NCBI GenBank assembly: GCA_903838565.1
Contig: CAILZB010000027.1
Span: forward strand, 44,958 to 108,957
Source: an uncultured beta proteobacterium
GTDB lineage: Bacteria > Pseudomonadota > Gammaproteobacteria > Burkholderiales > Burkholderiaceae_C
DNA length: 64,000 bases
Reading direction: 5' to 3'
Made by a program: the position numbers and the translations under genes. This document shows, in pieces, positions 18,176-27,909 of the stretch. The first letter of the stretch is position 1, and every line of letters begins with the position of its first letter. The notes beneath the pieces are model-generated. The model had not been told where the DNA came from. It did not search any database and was given only the letters and a program-made list of their open reading frames with translations.

Positions 18176-18215
18176 CCTATGAAATACTTTGCCTATGAAT
18201 GAAATTGCATAGGCA
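18176..18215 (-). promoter_or_regulatory. aorA leader inverted repeat with competing ribosome-site pairing
   Basis: On the transcript strand TGCCTATG pairs with CATAGGCA across a 10-nt loop (18190-18197 with 18208-18215). The ribosome site itself lies in a second CATAGG (18176-18181), which the same upstream CCTATG could pair with instead. Two mutually exclusive structures are thus possible. Confidence 0.5.
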
Positions 18216-18242
18216 TTGTTGGTTGCGCCTCGCGTTCCCGGC

Positions 18243-18258
18243 CTAGGGACAACCCTAG
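18243..18258. promoter_or_regulatory. Inverted repeat CTAGGG-N4-CCCTAG in the aor divergent promoter region
   Basis: A perfect 6-bp inverted repeat with spacer ACAA, between aorA and the divergent GAF regulator. It is a candidate operator. No sigma-54 type -24/-12 element was found in this intergenic region on either strand. Confidence 0.4.
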
Positions 18259-18292
18259 TCGGGTATCTTCGAAGCGACAAAAATTCTCAAAA

Positions 18293-18307
18293 TGCGACAC
18301 TGTGGCA
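18293..18307. promoter_or_regulatory. Palindromic site, candidate binding site for the GAF/Fis regulator
   Basis: TGCGACACTGTGGCA is a 15-bp palindrome with a single mismatched pair, centred at 18300. It lies between the divergent genes, about 130 bp from aorA and 65 bp from the regulator start. A half site (GCGACA) recurs at 18273. Confidence 0.4.
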
Positions 18308-18370
18308 GACTCGACGAACGCCCGGCCATAGGGAATACTCCGCACTCAACGCATCGACATTCCACCCTTC

Positions 18371-19510
18371 ATGGCTCCCACCCTCACTCCGCCCCTGGGC
18401 AGCCGCCTGCAGCGCATAGACCAAGCCCGGCAGCAGGCACTGCACCACGGCGCGGCGCTGGACCCGGTGCTGATCGAACCCTGGATCGCACGCTCCTGGC
18501 AGCGCTGCCTCTCGCTGGGCCTGCAGCCCACGCAGCGCGTGAATTTTGAAGCCGTTTCCGTCCATGCCATGAACCGCGCCGCGCAGGAAAACCGGACCCT
18601 GGTCCAGGCCGCCCGGCCTGCGCTTGAGCGCCTGAACCGCGCCATGCAGGACACGCGCTACTTCGCGATACTGACCAACCAGCAGGGCACCGTGGTCGAC
18701 GCCCACGGTCCGATCGACCGCAGCGACCGGCGTGCCGATCTGATCACGCGCATCGGCACGAACCTGTCGGAGCCGGCGGTCGGAACCACCGCCATCGGCG
18801 CGGCGCTGACCGAACTGGCGCCGGTCTGGCTGCACCGGGGCGAGCACTTTTTCAATGACACCTCGGTCTACAGTTGCGCGGGAGCACCGCTCTTCGGCCC
18901 TCAGGGCCAGTGCGTCGGGATGCTGGATTTGACCGGTGTGCAAGCGGTGGAGCGCCCGGAGCTGCGCCATCTGGTGATGCAGTCCGCGCGCAGCATCGAA
19001 AACGCGCTCACGCTGCAGCAGGACTGGACGCTGCTGCTGCGCCTGAACTGGCCCGGACACAGCCTTGGGGACGATTCCGACGGATTGATAGGGCTAGACG
19101 CCGATGGCGGCATTGCCTGCGCCAACTCCACGGCCCGCCAGCTGCTGCCTGAGCTCCATCGCCTGAGCCTGCAGCCCTGGCACTGTCGCGACGTGTTTGC
19201 CCTGCCCTTCGAGAAATTCTTTGACACCGCCCGGCGTGAGTCCGGCGCGATAGAGGTCCCGCTGTGGTCCGGACTGCGCTTGCAGGTGCTGGCCCGCACC
19301 CGGCAACGCGCCATGCTGGATCAAACTTCGGAAACATCCACCCATACGTGGCCCCGCGACAAGGGGCACAACCCGCCGTTGAAAGACCTTGAGTCCGCCA
19401 TCATCCGAAAGGCGGTGCAGGACGCCAAGGGCAACGTCGCGCAGGCAGCGCGCACGCTGGGCATCAGCCGGGCGACGGTCTACCGGAAGATTGGACTGCA
19501 GGGAAATTAG
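18371..19510 (+). CDS. AcoR-like GAF/Fis regulator lacking the AAA+ sigma-54 domain
   Basis: A 379-residue regulator. Its N-terminal part is like AcoR: IARSWQRC near residue 35, and a GAF domain with GTNLSEPAVGTTAIGAAL near residue 135 and FFNDTSVYSCAGAPLFGPQG near residue 160. A PAS-like region follows, and the C-terminus is a Fis helix-turn-helix (VAQAARTLGISRATVYRK). The central AAA+ module is absent: there is no Walker A, no GAFTGA, and no space for about 230 residues. It probably cannot activate sigma-54 polymerase and would act as an ordinary ligand-responsive regulator of the divergent aor operon. Confidence 0.85.
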   Translation: MAPTLTPPLGSRLQRIDQARQQALHHGAALDPVLIEPWIARSWQRCLSLGLQPTQRVNFEAVSVHAMNRAAQENRTLVQAARPALERLNRAMQDTRYFAILTNQQGTVVDAHGPIDRSDRRADLITRIGTNLSEPAVGTTAIGAALTELAPVWLHRGEHFFNDTSVYSCAGAPLFGPQGQCVGMLDLTGVQAVERPELRHLVMQSARSIENALTLQQDWTLLLRLNWPGHSLGDDSDGLIGLDADGGIACANSTARQLLPELHRLSLQPWHCRDVFALPFEKFFDTARRESGAIEVPLWSGLRLQVLARTRQRAMLDQTSETSTHTWPRDKGHNPPLKDLESAIIRKAVQDAKGNVAQAARTLGISRATVYRKIGLQGN

Positions 19511-19561
19511 TCCGCGACCCAGCCCGTGTCCGAGCCACCGAGGCCGGGGCAGCGCAAAGGC

Positions 19562-20782
19562 TCAGCGTGTGGTCCGGCGCCCTACGCCCAGCGCGGCAAA
19601 TACCGACATGGCCAGCGCCGCCGCCGCACCCAGCAATACCGCCGCGTACCAGCCCCGGTCCATGAAGGCACCAAACAACAGCGGCGCCAACGCAAAGCCC
19701 ACATCCAGCCCGGAATACACCAGTCCGTAGACGCGTCCGGTTGCACCCTTGGGCGTGGCTTTCTTGATCATCATGTCGCGCGATGGCCCGCCGATGCCGA
19801 CTGAAAACCCGGTCGCCGCCAACACCACCATCGTGCCCGTCACGCCGAAGACACTGCTGGCACAAAGCGCCAGAAACAGCGCTCCCATGCCCATGCAGAT
19901 CGCCACCACGCGCTCGCTGTGGCGCGTGCGCGCCGCCACGAACCCGCCGACCAGCACGCCGGCGGCGCCGCACAGCATGTAGGCGGTGAGCGTGAGCGTC
20001 GCCGTCTCCAGGCTCACGCCATGCACGGCCTTGAGGATGGAAACTGAAAAACTCTGGACCACGGCCAGCGTCATGGTGGACAGCAGAAAAAAGGAAAAGC
20101 ACCACCAGACCACCGGCAGCTTCATGAAGGCCAGGTCGTGTCCAGCCGTGGTCTGCGGCGGGCGAAACACCACCTTGGTCAGCAGTTTGTCGCGCTGCGC
20201 CAGCAACAGCAGCGCGACCAGGGCGTACAGCAGGGCCGCCGCCGCATAGGCCCAGCGCCAACCCGTCAGACTGCTGATCCCCACCAGAAACACCGGCGCC
20301 ACAGCCCAACCCAGATTGCCCGTGAGCCCATGCGCGCTGAACGCGTAGCCCAGGCGCGGCGCCGAAATACGCTGATTCATGATGGTGAAGTCCACGGGAT
20401 GGAACGCCGCATTGCCCAACCCCAACAGTGCCGCCACACCCAGCAAGCCGAGGTAGCCCGTGGCCAGCGAAGCGGCGACACAGGCCACCAGCAGCGTCAG
20501 GATCGAGGAAAAAAGCAGGGGCCGCGCGCCGACGCGATCCACCACAAATCCGGCCAGTGCCTGGCCGCTTCCGGAAACCGTGAAGAACACGGTCATCAGC
20601 AAGCCCAACTCGGAAAAGCTCAGACCGAACTCCTTCAGGAACACCGGGAACATCAGCGGCAGCAGCAGGTGGGAAAAATGCGAGCTGGCATGCGCCAGCC
20701 CCACCAGCGCGATGATGCCCGCGTCCTGCTGCAGGGGAACAGCCGCAGCTGACGGGGTCGATGCAATCGTGGCAGAAGTCAT
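19562..20782 (-). CDS. MFS transporter
   Basis: A 406-residue major facilitator with twelve predicted hydrophobic segments. The start was set at MTSATIA (20782) since the upstream frame is antisense. The first loop has FGLSFSELGLLMTVFF, and VVDRVGARP gives the loop 2-3 signature. The set resembles the fosmidomycin-resistance/oxalate-formate-like part of the superfamily; the substrate is unknown. It is convergent with the aor regulator and downstream of another MFS gene (gap 44 nt, same strand), so the two may be co-expressed. Confidence 0.82.
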   Translation of the reverse strand: MTSATIASTPSAAAVPLQQDAGIIALVGLAHASSHFSHLLLPLMFPVFLKEFGLSFSELGLLMTVFFTVSGSGQALAGFVVDRVGARPLLFSSILTLLVACVAASLATGYLGLLGVAALLGLGNAAFHPVDFTIMNQRISAPRLGYAFSAHGLTGNLGWAVAPVFLVGISSLTGWRWAYAAAALLYALVALLLLAQRDKLLTKVVFRPPQTTAGHDLAFMKLPVVWWCFSFFLLSTMTLAVVQSFSVSILKAVHGVSLETATLTLTAYMLCGAAGVLVGGFVAARTRHSERVVAICMGMGALFLALCASSVFGVTGTMVVLAATGFSVGIGGPSRDMMIKKATPKGATGRVYGLVYSGLDVGFALAPLLFGAFMDRGWYAAVLLGAAAALAMSVFAALGVGRRTTR

Positions 20783-20826
20783 GCGGCGATGGTAAGGGAC
20801 AGCGCGCGCGCAGACGCGCCGCTGGG

Positions 20827-22029
20827 CTACTTCTCCCGTGTTGCGTGGGGTGAATGGGCGTGCTGGCGCGCCGGCTTGAGACGCCAAGCCACCTGCGCTC
20901 CCAGCCCGACTATCGCGCCCACGGTCCAGAACACGACCGAGACGCCCACCACCGCGCCCACGGTGCCGAACAGCATGGGCATGAGAACGCTGGAGCCGTT
21001 GATCGTCATCTGGCGCAAGGCCAAGCCCTCGCCGTGACGGTGTGCCGGCGTGATCTGGTGCAAGGTGCTCATGATCATCGGCTGCACCGAGCCAAGTACC
21101 AGGCCCAGCAGCACCGAACACACGCCCATGCTCAGCGGCGACTGCATGAACGGATACACCACGAACAGCAGCGCCGTGAACAGCATCGCAGCCGTCACCA
21201 CCACGGACTCGCGCAGCCGTTCTGCCACCAGCGGCAAGAGCACGCGCACCAGGGCAGCAGCGACCGCGAACGCGCCCAGGATCGAGCCGATGACCGAGGC
21301 GCTGAGGCCGCGCTCGTGCCCCAGCACCGGCAGCACAAAGGTGTGCACGTCCCAACAGGACGACAGGAACCAGTTCACCAGCAGCAGCCGGCGCATCATC
21401 GGTTCGCGCAACAGGTGCCAGGCGCTGGAATTCTTTTCGTCCGGTGGCGCTTCAACCGGTGCCAACTCGCGCGTGTGGCGCACCCACCACCAGCCCGCCA
21501 GCGGCAGCAGCGCGGCAAAAAGAAAGGCGGCGCGGTAGCCCTGCAGATCGCCCGCGGCGGCACCGGCGTAGTCGATCAGCAGGCCGCAACAAAACGGACC
21601 CAGAAAGTTGGAGATGGCCGGACCGATCGCCAGCCAGCTGAACACCTGCTTGAGCTGCGTTGGATTCTCGGCGGCGCGACCCACGTGGCGCTGCAGTGCG
21701 AGCGAGGCGGAGCCGGTGGCGCCTCCGGTCAGGAGCGCGCTCAGACACAGCACGGGAAAGACCGGAAACGCCACCGCCAGCGCGGCACCGCAGGCGGCGA
21801 CAAGCACCGCGAGCCGCACCGGGCGCTTCAGGCCATGGCGGTCGGCATAGCGCCCGGCCGGCAGGGCCAGGAACACCTGGGTCAAGGCAAACAGCGCCAG
21901 CAGCACGCCCACGGCCGCTGCGCTGTAGCCCTGTTTCAGCGCCAGCAAGGGCGCCGCCATGCGCATGCCAGCCATGCTGGCGTGGATGCATATCTGGCCA
22001 GTGATCAGACGCGCAAGGGGACGGTTCAA
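20827..22029 (-). CDS. MFS transporter
   Basis: A 400-residue twelve-segment major facilitator. The loop 2-3 motif is GRYADRHGLKRP, and AALLPLAGWWWVRHTREL marks the central break before a charged loop. The start is uncertain: the frame opens with TTG at 22029, and ATG codons at MAGMRMAAP lie about 18 residues on. The substrate is unknown. The transport direction cannot be read from sequence, but the short linker and family style suggest an exporter. Confidence 0.8.
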   Translation of the reverse strand: MNRPLARLITGQICIHASMAGMRMAAPLLALKQGYSAAAVGVLLALFALTQVFLALPAGRYADRHGLKRPVRLAVLVAACGAALAVAFPVFPVLCLSALLTGGATGSASLALQRHVGRAAENPTQLKQVFSWLAIGPAISNFLGPFCCGLLIDYAGAAAGDLQGYRAAFLFAALLPLAGWWWVRHTRELAPVEAPPDEKNSSAWHLLREPMMRRLLLVNWFLSSCWDVHTFVLPVLGHERGLSASVIGSILGAFAVAAALVRVLLPLVAERLRESVVVTAAMLFTALLFVVYPFMQSPLSMGVCSVLLGLVLGSVQPMIMSTLHQITPAHRHGEGLALRQMTINGSSVLMPMLFGTVGAVVGVSVVFWTVGAIVGLGAQVAWRLKPARQHAHSPHATREK

Positions 22030-22053
22030 ATTCAGCTTTCGGCAATAACGCGG

Positions 22054-22074
22054 AACGGGGGCCCAGCCCCCGTT
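22054..22074. terminator. Hairpin downstream of clpB
   Basis: AACGGGGG pairs with CCCCCGTT around a 5-nt loop between the clpB stop and the MFS start. No T-run follows on either strand, so intrinsic termination is unproven. Confidence 0.4.
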
Positions 22075-22107
22075 TGCCCCTCAAGCGTACCTCAGATCAC
22101 CGTCGAT

Positions 22108-24708
<2,601 letters not shown>

Positions 24709-24733
24709 AGCTGTTCTCCAATATAGGTTACAG

Positions 24734-24759
24734 CTAGGGCCCGCCGGCCGTATTTCAAG
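24734..24759 (-). promoter_or_regulatory. Sigma-32 (heat shock) promoter of clpB
   Basis: On the minus strand CTTGAAA is followed after 13 bp by CCCTAG, close to the RpoH consensus CTTGAAA-N11-16-CCCCAT. It sits 26-51 nt before the clpB start. Confidence 0.7.
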
Positions 24760-24789
24760 TGCACGGCCGCAGGTCTAGAATAAACAGCC

Positions 24790-25353
24790 ATGAACATCCA
24801 CCAACTTTCCGTCGCTTACGTGGACGAGCAGGACCGCATCCTGGTGCGCTTCAACACCAGCGCGGCAGAGGAGTTGCGCCTGTGGCTGACGCGGCGCATG
24901 CTGTCGCGGGTTTGGGAGCCTTTGCAGGAAGCGGTGGCGCAACTGGAGTCCAGAAAGACCCCCTTGACGGACAGCAGCGAAGCGTCGCGACGCATGCTGA
25001 CGGAGCTCAGACGGGCCGAGGTCCTGCAGCAATCGGACTTTGCCACGCCTTTCAAGGACGAGTCAGCCAAGCTGCCCCTGGGCTCGGAGCCCCTGACCGT
25101 GACGCAAATGAACATGAGCGTGCAGGACCCGGGGCACCTTCAGATCGGCTTTGAAGAGCGGCTTCCGCTGCAGCAGGAGGGGCGCGGGTTTCAGGTCGCC
25201 ATGGAGTCCGCCATGTTGCACGGCTTCGTGCACCTGCTGGAAGCTGCGCTGCTCAAGGCAGAGTGGAACCTCCCCGGCGCGCCCCAGGATGGCGCGCGCT
25301 CGGGCAGCACGGACGACGGTAACGGCGAGGCGCGACCGCGCTACCTGCAGTAG
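24790..25353 (+). CDS. Conserved hypothetical protein
   Basis: A 187-residue soluble protein, divergent from clpB and convergent with moaE. The sequence is rich in charged residues, with a helical N-terminal half (TSAAEELRLWLTRRMLSRVWEPL) and a beta-rich middle (LTVTQMNMSVQDPGHLQIGFEERL). The C-terminal tail is low complexity. No signal peptide, membrane segment or cysteine motif is visible. I do not recognise a named domain; the gene position beside clpB looks conserved in Burkholderiales, but its function is unknown. Confidence 0.75.
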   Translation: MNIHQLSVAYVDEQDRILVRFNTSAAEELRLWLTRRMLSRVWEPLQEAVAQLESRKTPLTDSSEASRRMLTELRRAEVLQQSDFATPFKDESAKLPLGSEPLTVTQMNMSVQDPGHLQIGFEERLPLQQEGRGFQVAMESAMLHGFVHLLEAALLKAEWNLPGAPQDGARSGSTDDGNGEARPRYLQ

Positions 25354-25358
25354 CCCGC

Positions 25359-25838
25359 TCAGCCGTTGGCCGCGGCGATTCCCCAGCGCGCCAGCGCCTG
25401 ATCGTCGCTCACGCGCGCATCGACCCAGCGCGCACCCTGCGGCGTCTGTTCCTTCTTCCAGAACGGCGCCTGGGTCTTGAGGTAGTCCATCAGGAATTCG
25501 CAGGCCTGGAAGCTTTCGCCCCGGTGCGCGGATGTCACGGCCACCAGCACGATCTGATCCAGCGGTTGCAGCAGACCGACGCGGTGCACGACGCGGGCGC
25601 CAAAGATCTCAAACCGGGCCATGGCCTGATCGATCATGGCCTCGATCGCCTTTTCGGTCATGCCGGGGTAGTGCTCCAGTTCCATGCTGCTGATGCTGCC
25701 TTCCGTGCCGATCGTGCGGTCACGCACCGTGCCGATGAAGCTGCAGACCGCGCCGACGCGCTTGTCGTCTGCGCGCAGCGCCTGCAGCTCCTGCGTCAGG
25801 TCAAAGTCCTCGGTCTGAATCGAGACCCGGCTGCTCAT
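25359..25838 (-). CDS. moaE: Molybdopterin synthase catalytic subunit MoaE
   Basis: With MoaD thiocarboxylate, MoaE inserts the two dithiolene sulfurs into cyclic pyranopterin monophosphate. The 159-residue protein has the core motifs GAVCSFIGTVRD, LEHYPGMTEKAIE, HRVGLLQPLDQIVLVAV, and the catalytic region HRGESFQACEFLMDYLKTQAPFWKKE. It is the last gene of mobB-moeA-moaD-moaE, 2 nt after moaD. Confidence 0.96.
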   Translation of the reverse strand: MSSRVSIQTEDFDLTQELQALRADDKRVGAVCSFIGTVRDRTIGTEGSISSMELEHYPGMTEKAIEAMIDQAMARFEIFGARVVHRVGLLQPLDQIVLVAVTSAHRGESFQACEFLMDYLKTQAPFWKKEQTPQGARWVDARVSDDQALARWGIAAANG

Positions 25839-25840
25839 CC

Positions 25841-26092
25841 TCAGCCTCCCGTCACCGGTGGAAAGAAGGCAACCTCGCAGCCGTCGCGCAGCGATGCCGA
25901 CTCGTCACTCATGACCTGGTTCAAGGCCATGCGCACCGCCTTGCCGCGCGCCAGCGCATCCGCGTGCGCGGCGCTGCGCAAGAGCAAGTCGTCGCGCAGT
26001 TCTGCCAGGGTGGCAGCCGCGGTGTCCAGCATTTCGCTGGAAACACCCATGTCCTCGCGAATCGAGGCGAAATACCGGATCGTCAGCTTCAT
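25841..26092 (-). CDS. moaD: Molybdopterin synthase sulfur carrier subunit MoaD
   Basis: An 83-residue ubiquitin-fold carrier that starts MKLTIRYFASIRED and ends in the required Gly-Gly (FFPPVTGG). It overlaps the moeA stop by 4 nt (ATGA) and precedes moaE. It is the housekeeping counterpart of the MoaD-like protein in the aor operon; the two share the fold but little sequence. Confidence 0.95.
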   Translation of the reverse strand: MKLTIRYFASIREDMGVSSEMLDTAAATLAELRDDLLLRSAAHADALARGKAVRMALNQVMSDESASLRDGCEVAFFPPVTGG

Positions 26093-27339
26093 GCCAGCAG
26101 CTCCGAAAATGAGATGAAACGGACCGCGTCACCATGGGCGATGCTTTGCCCGGGTGGATTGTCGACCAGCCCGTCGCCCCAGACGGCCGAGGTCAGCACG
26201 CCCGAGCTCTGGTTGGGGAACAGCTCCAGTCCTCCAGCCGCGTTGCGCCGCACGCGCAGGAATTCGCGCCGCTTGTCGGCCCTGGGCCAGTCGAAGTGCG
26301 CCGGCAAGGTCACCGCCTTGGGCTCAAGCACTCGCACGCCCTGGAGCTTGAGCAGAAATGGCCGCACCAGCAGCAGGAAGGTGATGTAGCTGGAAACGGG
26401 GTTGCCGGGCAGGCCGATGAAATGGGCCGACCCGACGCGGCCATAGGCAAAGGGTTTGCCCGGCTTGATCGCGATCTGCCACAGATTGAGCTCGCCCAGC
26501 GCCTGCACCGCGGGCTTGATGTGGTCTTCCTCGCCGACCGAGACGCCGCCGCTGGTGAGGATCAGGTCATGCTGGCTGGAGGCAGCGCGCAGGGCCTGAA
26601 CGGTCGCGTCACGCTGATCCGGAACAATGCCGTAGTCGCTCACCTCGCAACCCAGGCGCTTCAGCAGGGCGCGAAGAAAGAACCGGTTCGAGTTGTAGAT
26701 CGCGCCCGGTCTCATCTGCCCGGGTGCCACATCGCCGGGCATGACGAGTTCGTCGCCAGTGGAAAACAACGCCACCCGGGGAGATCGGGCGACCGCAAGC
26801 CGGTCCAGACCGATGCTCGCTGCCAGTCCCAATTCGGCCGGCGTCAGGCGTGTGCCGCGGTGCAAGACGACCGCGCCGCGCGTCACGTCTTCACCGGCGC
26901 GGCGGATCCACTGTCCTGGCTGCGGCAGCGCCAGGACGCGCACCTGTTCATGCAGGCCAGCGGCGCTGGTCGGGGGCAAGGCTTCGCAGTCTTCTTGCAT
27001 CACCACGGCGTCCGCCCCGGGCGGAATCGGCGCCCCGGTGAATATGCGCGCCGCGCAGCCGCCCTCCACGGGAGCGCCTGCGGCACCCGCCGGAATGCGC
27101 TGCGTCACCGCCAGCACGCTGCCCGCCGTTGCAACGTCGATGCAGCGCAGAGCGTAGCCATCCATGGAACTGTTGTCCTGCGGCGGCACGTGCAATTCGG
27201 AGGTCAGGTCCTGCACCAGCACGCGGCCGTCGGCGTCGAAGGTGCCGAGCTCGACCGATCCCTGCAACGGTACGGCGAATGCGAGCAGTTCGGCCAGGGC
27301 GTCGTCCAGCGATTTCAGCGGCAGGTGTGTCGATTTCAT
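26089..27339 (-). CDS. moeA: Molybdopterin molybdenumtransferase MoeA
   Basis: Inserts molybdate (or tungstate) into adenylated molybdopterin. The 416-residue length is typical. Visible motifs are PPQDNSSMDGYAL near residue 50, GAPIPPGADAVVMQED near residue 105, RPRVALFSTGDELV-type sequence near residue 190 (SPRVALFSTGDELVMPG), and TSGGVSVGEEDHIKPA near residue 255. GLPGNPVSSYITFLLLVRPFL follows near residue 310. Both junctions (mobB, moaD) are 4-nt overlaps, so the cluster is translationally coupled. It is expected to serve any Mo enzyme and the tungsten AOR of this genome. Confidence 0.95.
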   Translation of the reverse strand: MKSTHLPLKSLDDALAELLAFAVPLQGSVELGTFDADGRVLVQDLTSELHVPPQDNSSMDGYALRCIDVATAGSVLAVTQRIPAGAAGAPVEGGCAARIFTGAPIPPGADAVVMQEDCEALPPTSAAGLHEQVRVLALPQPGQWIRRAGEDVTRGAVVLHRGTRLTPAELGLAASIGLDRLAVARSPRVALFSTGDELVMPGDVAPGQMRPGAIYNSNRFFLRALLKRLGCEVSDYGIVPDQRDATVQALRAASSQHDLILTSGGVSVGEEDHIKPAVQALGELNLWQIAIKPGKPFAYGRVGSAHFIGLPGNPVSSYITFLLLVRPFLLKLQGVRVLEPKAVTLPAHFDWPRADKRREFLRVRRNAAGGLELFPNQSSGVLTSAVWGDGLVDNPPGQSIAHGDAVRFISFSELLA

Positions 27340-27869
27340 GCGTACAGTTCGGCGTTGTAGTCAAAGCGCTCGCCCTGCTCCAGCAGCCACGCGGCGATCG
27401 CTTCGGCGTCGTTCAAGTCCAGCACCGGTCGCTGTGTAGGCTGCGGCAGCGCATCCGGACTGTCGGTGGCGATGGCCACCACGAAATCGTCGTCGGGGTA
27501 GCGCGCGGGCTTGCCGCTGGCGTGCCGCCAGACCTCGATCTTGAGCAGATCGCTCTGCTTGAATCCTTCGACGATGACCCAATCCACCTGCGCGTAAAGC
27601 TCGGCAATCAGATGGTGGGCCGACAGCGCGCCCGGACGTTCGAATTCGCGCATCAGCGCCAGGCGCTTGTCCGATGCCACAACCACTTCGAAAGCGCCTG
27701 CTTCGCGGTGCCGCCAGGTGTCCTTGCCTGCCTGATCGATGTCGAAATTGTGGTGCGCGTGCTTCACCACCGACACCCGCAGGCCGCGGCTTTTCAGCGC
27801 AGGAATGAGCTGTTCCACCAGCGTCGTCTTGCCCGAGCCCGAATATCCGGCGATGCCCACCACTTTCAT
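27336..27869 (-). CDS. mobB: Molybdopterin-guanine dinucleotide biosynthesis adaptor MobB
   Basis: A 177-residue P-loop GTPase that assists MobA in forming MGD. The Walker A is GYSGSGKTTLVEQLIP at the N-terminus, followed by KHAHHNFDIDQAGKDTWRHREAGA, the MobB signature. VIVEGFKQSDLLKIEVWR is the Walker B region. Its presence implies that MGD-type molybdoenzymes are encoded elsewhere, because AOR itself uses a pterin without GMP. Confidence 0.93.
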   Translation of the reverse strand: MKVVGIAGYSGSGKTTLVEQLIPALKSRGLRVSVVKHAHHNFDIDQAGKDTWRHREAGAFEVVVASDKRLALMREFERPGALSAHHLIAELYAQVDWVIVEGFKQSDLLKIEVWRHASGKPARYPDDDFVVAIATDSPDALPQPTQRPVLDLNDAEAIAAWLLEQGERFDYNAELYA

Positions 27870-27909
27870 GGCTCCACCCCTATCCCGGCGCCTGGCTTGG
27901 CCGTGTGCC

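Noticed and set aside
18168..18370. Sigma-54 promoter for the aor operon, expected from an AcoR-type regulator
   Set aside because: No GG-N10-GC element was found on either strand and the regulator lacks the AAA+ domain.
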